Source of the DNA: Clostridiales bacterium
Lineage (GTDB): Bacteria; Bacillota_A; Clostridia; Oscillospirales; Oscillospiraceae
Assembly (NCBI GenBank): GCA_019410105.1
Contig: DXTB01000002.1
Coordinates: 1 to 64,000, forward strand
Reading direction: 5' to 3'
DNA length: 64,000 bases
Numbering within the stretch: the stretch's first letter is position 1; every line of letters starts with the position of its first letter. The notes under the pieces were generated by a model. It was not told the origin of the DNA. It did no database searches and saw only the letters and a list, made by a program, of their open reading frames with translations. The translations under genes were made by a program, and so were the position numbers. Positions 18,202 through 26,171 of this stretch are shown piece by piece.

Positions 18202-18334
18202 CTTTCGTGTTTTGGCATAGAGGGTTGCTGCGGCGAAGACGCAGCGTCTTTTTCCATGCCATTGCAGGGAAGGCAGACCGCTGATCTCACCCAGGTATCG
18301 CACAGCCCCGGATGCGGGGTGAATGCCGTATGCC

Positions 18335-18373
18335 CGGCCGCGGGAGAGGTCTGCTCTCCCGCGGCCGTTTTTT
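18335..18373 (+). terminator. Attenuator terminator in the ABC-F leader
   Basis: A 13-bp perfect GC-rich stem (18335-18347 with 18355-18367) followed by six Ts. It lies between the uORF and the ABC-F start, 120 bases before the gene, so the gene can only be expressed by read-through or antitermination. Upstream hairpins at 18227-18246 (GCTGCG/CGCAGC followed by GTCTTTTT), the enclosing TGGCAT/ATGCCA pair (18213-18218 with 18256-18261), and CCCCG/CGGGG near 18306-18319 could form alternative structures. It may also end phoR read-through. Confidence 0.85.
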
Positions 18374-18492
18374 GCTGCGCAAAAGCACGGCGAATCGGAA
18401 ATGACGGATGAGACGCTCATGTGCGCGGCATTTGCCGAAGTCTGCGGTGCGCCAGACCGCACATGAGGGTCTGCGCAAAGGAGGAATGCGAT

Positions 18493-19986
18493 ATGTCCAT
18501 GATCGACGTCTCGAATCTGACATTTGGATACGAGGGCAGTCCGGAGCTCATCTTTGACCATGTGGGCTTTCAGATCGATAGCGGCTGGAAATTGGGCTTT
18601 ACCGGGCGGAACGGCCGGGGAAAGACCACCTTCCTGCGGCTGCTCCAGGGGGAGTACCCGTACAGCGGCACCATCTCCGCCTCTGTGGAATTTGAGTACT
18701 TCCCCTACGAGGTGGCGAACCTGTCCCGGACGGGACTGGAGGTGGTGCGGGAGATCGCGCCGGAGGCGGAGGACTGGGAGATCCAGCGGGAGCTGGGGCT
18801 TCTGGACCTGGCAGAGAGATCACTGGAGCTGCCCTTTTCCAGCCTCTCCAACGGGGAGCGGACCAAGGTGCTGCTGGCGGCCATGTTTTTGAAGGAGAAT
18901 GCCTTCTTGCTGATCGACGAGCCAACCAACCATCTGGACCTGGAGGGACGGCGGAAGCTGGGGAGCTATCTGGCCCGGAAGCGGGGCTTTCTGCTGGTGT
19001 CCCATGACCGGGCGTTCCTGGACCAGTGTGTGGACCATATTCTGGCCATCAACCGGACCAATATTGAGATCCAGCGGGGGAATTTCTCCTCCTGGTGGGA
19101 GAACCGCCGGAGGCAGGACGCCTTTGAACTGGCCCGGCAGGAGAAGCTGCAGAAGGACATCGGGCGGCTGACGGAGTCCGCCCGCCGTGCCTCCGGCTGG
19201 TCGGACCGGACGGAGAAGAGCAAGTTCGGCGTGGACAAGACCGGGGCCAAGGCGGCGGACCGGGGCTTTGTGGGCCACAAGGCGGCCAAGCTGATGCAGC
19301 GGTCCAAATCCATCCAGCGCCGCCGGGAGGAGGCAGTGGAGGAGAAGAAGCAGCTGCTGCAGAACCTGGAGCGGCAGGAGGCGCTGGCGGTTACGCCCCT
19401 GCCCTGCCGGACGGGTGCGCGGCTGGCGGAGTTCCGGGACGTAGCCGTGTGCTACAACGGTCGCAGGGTCTGCCGGGAGATCACCTTCGAGGTGCTGGCG
19501 GGGGAGCGGATCGCCCTCCAGGGCGCAAACGGCTGCGGCAAGTCCAGCCTGCTGAAGCTGCTGCTGGGGGAAGAGATCCCCCACAGCGGCACGGTGGAGA
19601 CCATGAGCGGCCTGGTGGTGTCCTATGTCAGCCAGAATACGGACCACCTGCGGGGCAGCCTGACGGAGTTTGTCCGGACCCAGGGTCTGGACGGCAGCCG
19701 GTTCCGGACCATCCTGCGGAAGCTGGATGTTCCACGGGAGCAGTTTGAGAAGGACCTGGCAGATTACAGCAGCGGCCAGAAGAAAAAGGTGCTGCTGGCC
19801 GCAAGCCTCTGCACACAGGCACACCTGTACGTGTGGGATGAGCCGCTGAACTTTATCGACGTCATCTCCCGGATGCAGGTGGAGGATCTGCTGCTGGCCT
19901 GTCGGCCGACCCTGCTGTTCGTGGAGCACGACGCCCGCTTCTGCGACGAGATCGCCACCCGGCGCATCCGGATCCAGAGGGAATGA
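18493..19986 (+). CDS. ABC-F ATPase, Lsa-like ribosomal protection protein
   Basis: A 497-residue soluble protein with two ABC cassettes and no membrane part. Walker A motifs are GRNGRGKT (about 40-47) and GANGCGKS (about 350); signatures LSNGERTK and YSSGQKKK; Walker B LLIDEPTNHLD and LYVWDEPLNFID. The linker between cassettes is helical and charged. The N-terminus (GYEGSPELIFDHVGFQID.GWKLGFTGRN) closely resembles Lsa-type proteins, which displace lincosamides, streptogramin A and pleuromutilins from the ribosome. The ATG at 18493 is chosen for AAGGAGG eight bases upstream. Resistance is likely but not proved, since ABC-F proteins also have housekeeping members; the attenuator leader supports the resistance reading. 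Confidence 0.85.
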   Translation: MSMIDVSNLTFGYEGSPELIFDHVGFQIDSGWKLGFTGRNGRGKTTFLRLLQGEYPYSGTISASVEFEYFPYEVANLSRTGLEVVREIAPEAEDWEIQRELGLLDLAERSLELPFSSLSNGERTKVLLAAMFLKENAFLLIDEPTNHLDLEGRRKLGSYLARKRGFLLVSHDRAFLDQCVDHILAINRTNIEIQRGNFSSWWENRRRQDAFELARQEKLQKDIGRLTESARRASGWSDRTEKSKFGVDKTGAKAADRGFVGHKAAKLMQRSKSIQRRREEAVEEKKQLLQNLERQEALAVTPLPCRTGARLAEFRDVAVCYNGRRVCREITFEVLAGERIALQGANGCGKSSLLKLLLGEEIPHSGTVETMSGLVVSYVSQNTDHLRGSLTEFVRTQGLDGSRFRTILRKLDVPREQFEKDLADYSSGQKKKVLLAASLCTQAHLYVWDEPLNFIDVISRMQVEDLLLACRPTLLFVEHDARFCDEIATRRIRIQRE

Positions 19987-19999
19987 CTCGAAACAAGAA

Positions 20000-20035
20000 G
20001 ACGCCCTCCGCAGTTGTGCGGAGGGCGTCCGTTTT
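20000..20035 (+). terminator. Bidirectional terminator
   Basis: A 13-bp stem (20000-20012 with 20017-20029) around GTTG, then CGTTTT on the plus strand and a T-rich tail on the minus strand. It ends both the ABC-F gene and the convergent cysteine hydrolase operon. Confidence 0.85.
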
Positions 20036-20044
20036 CCTTTGTGA

Positions 20045-20746
20045 TTACCAGAGGTCGGGCCAGAATACCTGGCCGTCCTCCGACCGGAAGGGCTCGGGCA
20101 CCGTGTCCTCTTCCAGCATCCGGGCCCGGATGGCGGCGGAGAGGTCCTCCACTGTGCCGGGGCCGTAGTCGGCAAAGGACGCCGAGTCCATCAAAATGGC
20201 GCCCGCCCGGGCCATGTCCTCCAGATTCACCCGCTGGATCTCCTCGGTATGGGAGGAGCAGCAGTCCGTCAGCACCACGGTGTTGTACTCCAGAGCGATG
20301 GCGTCATAGCAGGTGGTGCGGATGCAGTTGGGGGTGGTGGTGCCGGTGAGGATCACCGTCCGCACGTCCAGCCGCCGGAGGATCAGGTCCAGCTCCGTCT
20401 GGAAAAAGGCGCTCCACCTGGGCTTGATGATGGTGTAGTCCCCGGGCTGGGGGCGCAGGCCCTCCGGTGCCTGGGCGCTGTTGGGACCGGTGGAGGCGGG
20501 GCGGCAGGCCCGGCCGCCGGCGACCCAGCCGGGGTAACGGGTCAGCTCCACATCGCTGCCGTCAGCGCGGTAGAGCCGCTTGACAAAGAATACCGGAATG
20601 CCCTTGGCCCGGGCCAGCTCCACGGCCCGGACGCAGTTGGGGACCATGGACTGGGCGAAGCGGATCCAGTGTCCGCCCTCCGGATGAACAAAGCCGTTTT
20701 CCATATCGATGACCAGCAGGGCGGAGCGGGTGGGATTGGGTTTCAT
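20045..20746 (-). CDS. Cysteine hydrolase of the isochorismatase family
   Basis: A 233-residue alpha/beta hydrolase. The catalytic triad is visible: Asp14 (LLVIDMENGF), Lys108 (IIKPRWSAF) and Cys141 in TGTTTPNCIRTTCYDA. Family members hydrolyse amides or enol ethers (nicotinamide, N-carbamoyl compounds, biuret, isochorismate); the substrate is not evident. AGGAGG precedes the ATG. It is the last gene of a four-gene minus-strand operon. Confidence 0.88.
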   Translation of the reverse strand: MKPNPTRSALLVIDMENGFVHPEGGHWIRFAQSMVPNCVRAVELARAKGIPVFFVKRLYRADGSDVELTRYPGWVAGGRACRPASTGPNSAQAPEGLRPQPGDYTIIKPRWSAFFQTELDLILRRLDVRTVILTGTTTPNCIRTTCYDAIALEYNTVVLTDCCSSHTEEIQRVNLEDMARAGAILMDSASFADYGPGTVEDLSAAIRARMLEEDTVPEPFRSEDGQVFWPDLW

Positions 20747-20761
20747 CAGCAGAACCTCCTG

Positions 20762-21586
20762 TCAGAGTTTTTGAAAAATATGAATGCGAAAGGAGATACG
20801 GGTGGTGAGAGACTCCAGGTCCGCCAGACGCTTTGCACCTGTCTTGGGGGTCTTCCAGTAATAGGGCGTCATCTGGAACAGGGCGCGGATGTCTGCCTGG
20901 CAGGGGAGGGTGATGGTGCCCTCCACCGGCACGATAGACTGATAGGCGAACCCCTCATAGGGGGTCTCCTTTTCCTCATTGGGATAGGGACGGTCGTAGA
21001 GGACCTGCTTCAGCTCCCAGAGGTGGTCCGGTCCGGGCACCACGTAGAGGAAGTGCCCGCCCGGCCTCAGCACTCGCCGGAATTCCTCCAGCGCCAGGGG
21101 GGAGAAGCAGTCCAGCAGAATGTCCGCCGCGCCGTCCGCCGCCGGCAGGTGGAAGGAGGAGGCCACAGCCCACGCAATGCCTTTCTCCCGCTTGGCGGCG
21201 GATCGGAGAATGGGCTTGGAAATGTCGGTTCCCGCCATCCGGGGGGATTTTCCCGCGGCGGCCAGGGTCCGGAAGATGCCGGAGGTGTAGAATCCCTCGC
21301 CGCAGCCCACGTCCCAGATCACCGGCGATTCGCCGGAAAGAGACAAAATCTGACAACAGAGCGTATTGAGAAGTGGATCATAATACCCCTTGGAGAGGAA
21401 ATCCCGCCGTGCGGCGGCCATATCCCGGTCATCTCCCGGATCGGCGGAGTGCTTTTGATTAGGGGGCAACAGATAGGTGTAGCCCTCCCGGGCGATGTCA
21501 TAACTGTGTCCGGCCGGGCAGCGATAGGCCCGGTCTCCGCGGTCCAGCGGCGCCCCGCAGACGGGGCAGCGGAAAAGACTTTCCAT
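20762..21586 (-). CDS. rlmA: 23S rRNA (guanine-N1)-methyltransferase, RlmA family
   Basis: A 274-residue methyltransferase. An N-terminal zinc site (C7, C10, C23, H27 in CPVCGAPL ... RCPAGH) is followed by YDIAREGYTYLL, typical of RlmA-type enzymes, and the SAM motif VIWDVGCGEGFY. RlmA(I) methylates G745 and RlmA(II)/TlrB G748 in helix 35 of 23S rRNA; which position applies is unknown. The ATG overlaps the MATE gene stop as TGATG, so a longer frame to 21754 is not used. Confidence 0.85.
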   Translation of the reverse strand: MESLFRCPVCGAPLDRGDRAYRCPAGHSYDIAREGYTYLLPPNQKHSADPGDDRDMAAARRDFLSKGYYDPLLNTLCCQILSLSGESPVIWDVGCGEGFYTSGIFRTLAAAGKSPRMAGTDISKPILRSAAKREKGIAWAVASSFHLPAADGAADILLDCFSPLALEEFRRVLRPGGHFLYVVPGPDHLWELKQVLYDRPYPNEEKETPYEGFAYQSIVPVEGTITLPCQADIRALFQMTPYYWKTPKTGAKRLADLESLTTRISFRIHIFQKL

Positions 21587-22971
21587 CACGTGTCCTCGCC
21601 CGTCACATCGTTGATCCACTTCCGGCTCCGCAGCCGCAGGATACCCCAGGGGCACTTGCACACATTTTCCGACTGGATGCATAGGCACACCACCGCTACC
21701 GGGGCGTTGAACACCAGGGCAGTCAGGAAGGTCAGAGGTACAGCGATGACCCACTGGCAGCTCAGGTCGATGATGGAGGCCATGCGGGAGTCGCCGCCCG
21801 CCCGAAGCAGGCCGGTGATGTTGGTGATGTCAAAGGCCTTCAGCGGCAGCATGAAGAGATATACGACGCACATGGTGACGGCGATCTCCAGCGCCAGCCC
21901 CTCCAAATGGAACAGAGGATAGAGATAGGGGATGAACACCGTAGGCAGGAGGACCGCCAGGCACACCGACACCACGAAACCCACTCCGAAGGAGACCGTC
22001 AGCAGGCAGCAGCCCAGAGAGTAGACCTCCTCCCGGCCGGCGCCCTCACCGATCCGCTTGCCCACAATCACGGCGGTGGCGCCTGCGATGCCGAAGCAGG
22101 CCACAGTGGAGAACTTGTCGATGTTGCCCATGATGGCGTGGGCCGCCAGCATATCCGTGCTGATGGCCATGTGGCCCATGACGGCGGTCATAACACTGAC
22201 GCCCAGACCCCACAGCACCTCGTTCACCAGAACGGGGGTGGCGTATTTCAGGAAGCTCCGCGCCATGGCCCCGCCGGGCCGCAGCAGCAGGCGGAGCATC
22301 AGGGGCACTCGGCGGTAGCGGGGGGCATAGACCGCGACGATCACGAACTCCAGCACCCGGGAGGTCAAGGTGGCAATGGCAGCACCGGTGATCCCCAGCG
22401 CAGGCGCGCCGAACTTGCCGAAAATGAGAATGTAGTTCAGGCCCGTGTTGGTCAGCATGGAGATGCCGAAGACGATCATGCCCATGGCGGGATTCTCCGT
22501 GCTGCGCTGCATGCCGATGTAGACGGAGCTGATGGTGTTGAAGATATAGCTGAGGCCAACAATCCGGAGATAGGGGGCGCCCAACTCAATGAGCAGGTCG
22601 TTGTTGGTCACCAGAGCCATCACATGGAGGGGGAAGAAGAACAGCACAGCGGCCACGGAAACCGCAATGATGAGCCCGGCGTAAAGGCTGACGCCCATAC
22701 AGCGGTTGATGCTGTCGGTGTCCCCCTTGCCCCAGTACTGGCTGGCCAGGACGGAGAGTCCGCTGAGCAGGCCCAGGATGATGATCTGGAGCAGGTAGAT
22801 GGGCGTGTTGGCGGCAGTGACAGCGGACAGCTCATTCTGCCCCAGCATACCCACCATGAAGGTGTCCACAAATCCCAGGGAAGTGGTGATGAGATTCTGC
22901 AGGATCAGCGGCAGAGCCAGCAAGAACAGCCGCTTGTAGAAGCCGGGCTCCCGATGAAGATGACGAAACAT
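21586..22971 (-). CDS. MATE family efflux transporter
   Basis: A 461-residue membrane protein with about twelve helices in two repeats. It starts MFRHLHREPGFYKRLFLLALPLILQN.. and has the family pattern FVDTFMVGMLGQNELSAV. MATE pumps export cationic drugs or metabolites using Na+ or H+ gradients. The upstream neighbour is a cysteine desulfurase 39 bases away with no terminator between, so the two are probably co-transcribed. Confidence 0.92.
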   Translation of the reverse strand: MFRHLHREPGFYKRLFLLALPLILQNLITTSLGFVDTFMVGMLGQNELSAVTAANTPIYLLQIIILGLLSGLSVLASQYWGKGDTDSINRCMGVSLYAGLIIAVSVAAVLFFFPLHVMALVTNNDLLIELGAPYLRIVGLSYIFNTISSVYIGMQRSTENPAMGMIVFGISMLTNTGLNYILIFGKFGAPALGITGAAIATLTSRVLEFVIVAVYAPRYRRVPLMLRLLLRPGGAMARSFLKYATPVLVNEVLWGLGVSVMTAVMGHMAISTDMLAAHAIMGNIDKFSTVACFGIAGATAVIVGKRIGEGAGREEVYSLGCCLLTVSFGVGFVVSVCLAVLLPTVFIPYLYPLFHLEGLALEIAVTMCVVYLFMLPLKAFDITNITGLLRAGGDSRMASIIDLSCQWVIAVPLTFLTALVFNAPVAVVCLCIQSENVCKCPWGILRLRSRKWINDVTGEDT

Positions 22972-23010
22972 AAAAGACGAAACCTCTTGAAACTGAAAAG
23001 TAAAATTGCC

Positions 23011-24147
23011 TTACAGCATGGGCATCCGCGTGTCGTGGTGGCGCCGCAGGGCGTCCGCACAGGCATCGATGTCGCCCTTGTCAGTCTCCGGACCGAAGCT
23101 CAGGCGGATTACCCCGCCGGAGACCTTCTTCGGCAGCTTCAAAGCTGCGATCACGTGACTGGGCTTGCCTTGATGGCAGGCGGAGCCGGCGGAGATACAG
23201 ACGCCCTGGCTGCCCAGGTCATTGACAATATTTTGGCTGGGCCAGCCTACGAGAGAGATGGAGAGGATATGGGGCGCGCCGCCGGGAGCGGAGAGGATTT
23301 TCAAGTCGGGGATGGCAGACAGCCGCTCTGCGGCATAGTCCCGGATTTTCGCCATGCAGCGGAGCTTCTCCTCCAAATTTTCCCGCCGCAGCTCCACAGC
23401 CCTGGCAAAGCCCGCGATCTGGGCCGTGGCTTCAGTGCCGGCCCGAAGACCGCCCTCCTGCCCGCCGCCGGCCAGCAGCGGCTTTGGATTCCGGACCCGG
23501 GGACCGATGTACAGAGCGCCGATGCCCTTGGGCCCGCCGATCTTGTGGGCGGAGATGGTGAGGAAGTCCGCCCCCAGCGTTTTTGCGGAGCAGGGGACCT
23601 TCAAAAAGCCTTGGACCGCGTCGGTGTGCAGCAACGTCTGTGGGTTCTTCACCGCCAGGCCCCGGGCGATCTCAGCGATGGGATAGATGTTTCCCAGCTC
23701 GTTGTTCACCAGCATGCAGGACACCAGCGCCGTGTCCTGCCGGACGGCGGCGAGGACCTGCTCCGCAGAGAGGGAGCCGTCCTGAGCCGGGACAAGATAC
23801 GTCACCTCGTATCCCTGCCGCTCCATCCAGCGGCAGGCTTCCAGCACGGCGCTGTGCTCCACTGCGGTGGTAACGATGTGGCGGCCCAGGTGGCGGTTCT
23901 GCCAGCAGGCGGCGGTGACAGCCCAGTTGTCCGCCTCCGTGCCGCAGGAGGTGAAGAACAGCTGCTTGGCCCCACAGCCCAGTGCGTCCGCCACGGTCTT
24001 CCGCCAGGCTTCCACCCGGCGCTTCATCTCCAGCCCCATGGGGTACTGGGAGCTGGGGTTGCCGAACTGTTCGGTGAGCACCTCATACATGGCATCCGCC
24101 ACCGCCCGGGGAACGGGCGTAGTGGCGGCGTGGTCCAGATAAATCAT
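23011..24147 (-). CDS. Cysteine desulfurase family protein (NifS/IscS-like)
   Basis: A 378-residue PLP enzyme. Signature features: MIYLDHAATTPV at the N-terminus, the PLP lysine in ISAHKIGGPKGIGALY, and the catalytic cysteine in ISAGSACHQGKPSH. It removes sulfur from cysteine for Fe-S clusters or tRNA thiolation. AAGGAG lies ten bases before the chosen ATG. The divergent neighbour mtaB uses Fe-S clusters and adds sulfur to tRNA, so a shared role in tRNA modification is plausible. Confidence 0.9.
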   Translation of the reverse strand: MIYLDHAATTPVPRAVADAMYEVLTEQFGNPSSQYPMGLEMKRRVEAWRKTVADALGCGAKQLFFTSCGTEADNWAVTAACWQNRHLGRHIVTTAVEHSAVLEACRWMERQGYEVTYLVPAQDGSLSAEQVLAAVRQDTALVSCMLVNNELGNIYPIAEIARGLAVKNPQTLLHTDAVQGFLKVPCSAKTLGADFLTISAHKIGGPKGIGALYIGPRVRNPKPLLAGGGQEGGLRAGTEATAQIAGFARAVELRRENLEEKLRCMAKIRDYAAERLSAIPDLKILSAPGGAPHILSISLVGWPSQNIVNDLGSQGVCISAGSACHQGKPSHVIAALKLPKKVSGGVIRLSFGPETDKGDIDACADALRRHHDTRMPML

Positions 24148-24174
24148 GAAAAACGATCTCCTTGCGGTTGGGCC

Positions 24175-24203
24175 TTGCCCAACGGTAAAAATTACAGTAT
24201 AAT
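24175..24203 (+). promoter_or_regulatory. mtaB: Promoter of mtaB
   Basis: TTGCCC (24175-24180) and TATAAT (24198-24203), 17-base spacing, on the plus strand. Confidence 0.7.
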
Positions 24204-24219
24204 CGAAACGCATCAAGTT

Positions 24220-24248
24220 ATTATATAAAGGTTTTGCGGAAAGTGCAA
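24220..24248 (-). promoter_or_regulatory. Promoter of the cysteine desulfurase operon
   Basis: On the minus strand TTGCAC (24248-24243) and TATAAT (24225-24220), 17-base spacing. The -35 touches the ribosome binding site of mtaB on the other strand, so the divergent transcription units overlap tightly. Confidence 0.72.
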
Positions 24249-24257
24249 GGAGATTCC

Positions 24258-25547
24258 ATGAAAGTTGCCATCTATACCTTGGGCTGCAAGGTGAACCAAT
24301 ATGAGACCCAGGCCATGGAGCAGGAGCTGCTGGCAAGGGGGCACACGCTCACGGAGTTTTCCGATGAGGCGGATGCCTATATCGTGAACACCTGCTCCGT
24401 CACGGCAGTCAGCGACCAGAAGTCCCGGCAGGTGATCCACGGCGTCCAGCGGAAGCACCCCGGCGCCGTGGTGGCGGTGTGCGGCTGCTATCCCCAGACC
24501 CACGCGGACGACGTGCGGAAGCTGGGGGTGGACCTGATCTCCGGCACCGGCGACCGGACGGGTTTTATCCGCCTTCTGGAAGAGGCCGCAGCGGAGAAGC
24601 GGCAGATCGAGGCCATCGACCAGCCTTTTGAGCGGCGGGTGTTCGAGGTCCTGCCCGCCGGCGGCCTGGGGGGCCGCACCCGGGCTATGCTGAAGGTGGA
24701 GGACGGGTGCGTCAACTTCTGTACCTACTGCATCATTCCATACGCCCGGGGACGGGTGCGGTCCCTGCCCGTCCCCACTGCCGTGGAGCAGACTCGGGCC
24801 CTGGCGGCAGAGGGCTACCGGGAGATCGTGGTGACGGGCATCGAGATCTCCTCCTGGGGCCAGGACCTGAAGAACGGAGAGACCCTGATCGACCTACTGG
24901 AGGCTGTCTGCACCGCCGCACCGGCTGTCCGCATCCGGCTGGGGAGCCTGGAGCCCCGGACCATCACAGAGGAGTTCTGCCGCCGGGCGGCCGCCCTGCC
25001 GAACCTCTGCCCCCAGTTCCACTTGTCTATGCAGTCCGGATGCGACGACACCCTGAAGCGAATGAACCGGAAATACGATACCACTCGATATGCGCAGTCC
25101 GTTGCACTTTTAAATCAATATTTTGACCACCCCGCTGTCACCACGGACCTCATCACCGGGTTTCCGGAGGAGACGGAGGAGGAATTTGCCCAGACGCTGG
25201 ACTTCATCCGCCGGTGCGGCTTTGCCCAGATGCACATTTTCCCCTACTCCGTCCGGCCCGGCACCCCGGCGGCCAAGATGCGTCAGGTGCCGAAGGCCGT
25301 GAAGGAAGAGCGGGCCCGCCAGGCGGCGGCGGTGGCGGAGGCGCTCCACCGGAACTATCTCGCGGCCTGTGTGGGAGCGGTGTATCCCGTCCTCTTTGAA
25401 CAGCCCAAGGACGGCAGGTATTTCGGCCACGCACCCAACTATATGGAGGTGCTGGCGGACGGGACGGACCTGCATAACCAGGTGCGGAATGTGAAAGTCA
25501 CCGGCACTGACGGAGCATCCCTGCTGGGTGAGCTTTTGGAGGACTGA
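24258..25547 (+). CDS. mtaB: tRNA t6A37 methylthiotransferase MtaB
   Basis: A 429-residue radical-SAM enzyme. The UPF0004 domain has the cysteines YTLGCKVNQYE, VNTCSVT and VCGCYPQ for the auxiliary cluster, and the radical SAM motif is CVNFCTYC. The opening 'TLGCKVNQYE' is typical of MtaB rather than MiaB or RimO. It converts t6A to ms2t6A at position 37 of tRNAs reading ANN codons. AAGGAG precedes the ATG at 24258. Confidence 0.94.
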   Translation: MKVAIYTLGCKVNQYETQAMEQELLARGHTLTEFSDEADAYIVNTCSVTAVSDQKSRQVIHGVQRKHPGAVVAVCGCYPQTHADDVRKLGVDLISGTGDRTGFIRLLEEAAAEKRQIEAIDQPFERRVFEVLPAGGLGGRTRAMLKVEDGCVNFCTYCIIPYARGRVRSLPVPTAVEQTRALAAEGYREIVVTGIEISSWGQDLKNGETLIDLLEAVCTAAPAVRIRLGSLEPRTITEEFCRRAAALPNLCPQFHLSMQSGCDDTLKRMNRKYDTTRYAQSVALLNQYFDHPAVTTDLITGFPEETEEEFAQTLDFIRRCGFAQMHIFPYSVRPGTPAAKMRQVPKAVKEERARQAAAVAEALHRNYLAACVGAVYPVLFEQPKDGRYFGHAPNYMEVLADGTDLHNQVRNVKVTGTDGASLLGELLED

Positions 25548-25548
25548 C

Positions 25549-26124
25549 ATGAAGAGCCATTTCTTTGCCTACATCTCCCGGATGCGGTTCATCCAGCGGT
25601 GGGCCCTGATGCGCAACACCGCGCCGGAGAACGTCCAGGAGCACAGTCATCAGGTGGCCGTCCTGGCCCACGCTCTGGCGGTGATCCGCAACGAGAAGTT
25701 CGGCGGCCGCCTGGACCCCGGCGCCGTGGCGGTGGCGGCGCTGTACCATGACGCCAGCGAGATCCTGACCGGCGACATGCCCACCCCCATCAAGTACGAC
25801 AACCCGGCCATCCGAAACGCCTACAAGGACGTGGAGGCGGTGGCGGAGGGCAAGCTGCTCCATATGCTGCCGCCGGAGCTTCAGGGGGTGTACGGGCCCA
25901 TCCTGACGCAGTCCGACCCGGAGGTGCGGCAGGTGGTGAAGGCGGCGGACAAGCTCTCCGCTTATATCAAGTGTGTAGAGGAGCTGAAAGCCGGCAACAA
26001 CGAATTCCGGCAGGCCGCCGGCCAGACCCGGAAAGCCCTGGAGGGCTACGAACTGCCGGAAGTGACGTACTTTCTGGAGACCTTTATGGACAGCTTCTCC
26101 CTGACCCTGGACGAGCTGCAGTGA
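25549..26124 (+). CDS. HD-domain 5'-deoxynucleotidase, YfbR-like
   Basis: A 191-residue HD-domain protein. Metal ligands appear as H (NVQEHSHQVAVLAH), HD (ALYHDASEI) and D (AADKLSAYIKC). YfbR-type enzymes dephosphorylate deoxynucleoside 5'-monophosphates. It follows mtaB by one base, with GGAGG inside the end of mtaB, so the two are coupled. Confidence 0.87.
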   Translation: MKSHFFAYISRMRFIQRWALMRNTAPENVQEHSHQVAVLAHALAVIRNEKFGGRLDPGAVAVAALYHDASEILTGDMPTPIKYDNPAIRNAYKDVEAVAEGKLLHMLPPELQGVYGPILTQSDPEVRQVVKAADKLSAYIKCVEELKAGNNEFRQAAGQTRKALEGYELPEVTYFLETFMDSFSLTLDELQ

Positions 26125-26171
26125 ACAAAGAACCGCCCTGGCGCTGTACGCCAGGGCGGTTCTTTGTTCAC
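26121..26171. terminator. Convergent terminator holding both stop codons
   Basis: A perfect 23-bp inverted repeat (26121-26143 with 26149-26171) around CTGTA. The TGA of the plus-strand nucleotidase lies in the left arm and that of the minus-strand aminotransferase in the right arm. TTCTTTGTT tails occur in both directions. Confidence 0.88.

Noticed and set aside
18421..18492. Upstream start for the ABC-F protein
   Set aside because: The extra 24 residues do not resemble the family N-terminus, and AAGGAGG fits the ATG at 18493.
14311..24228. Other long antisense frames (minus 14311-16779, plus 21907-24228)
   Set aside because: Both lie opposite genes with clear catalytic motifs and have shadow-type composition.
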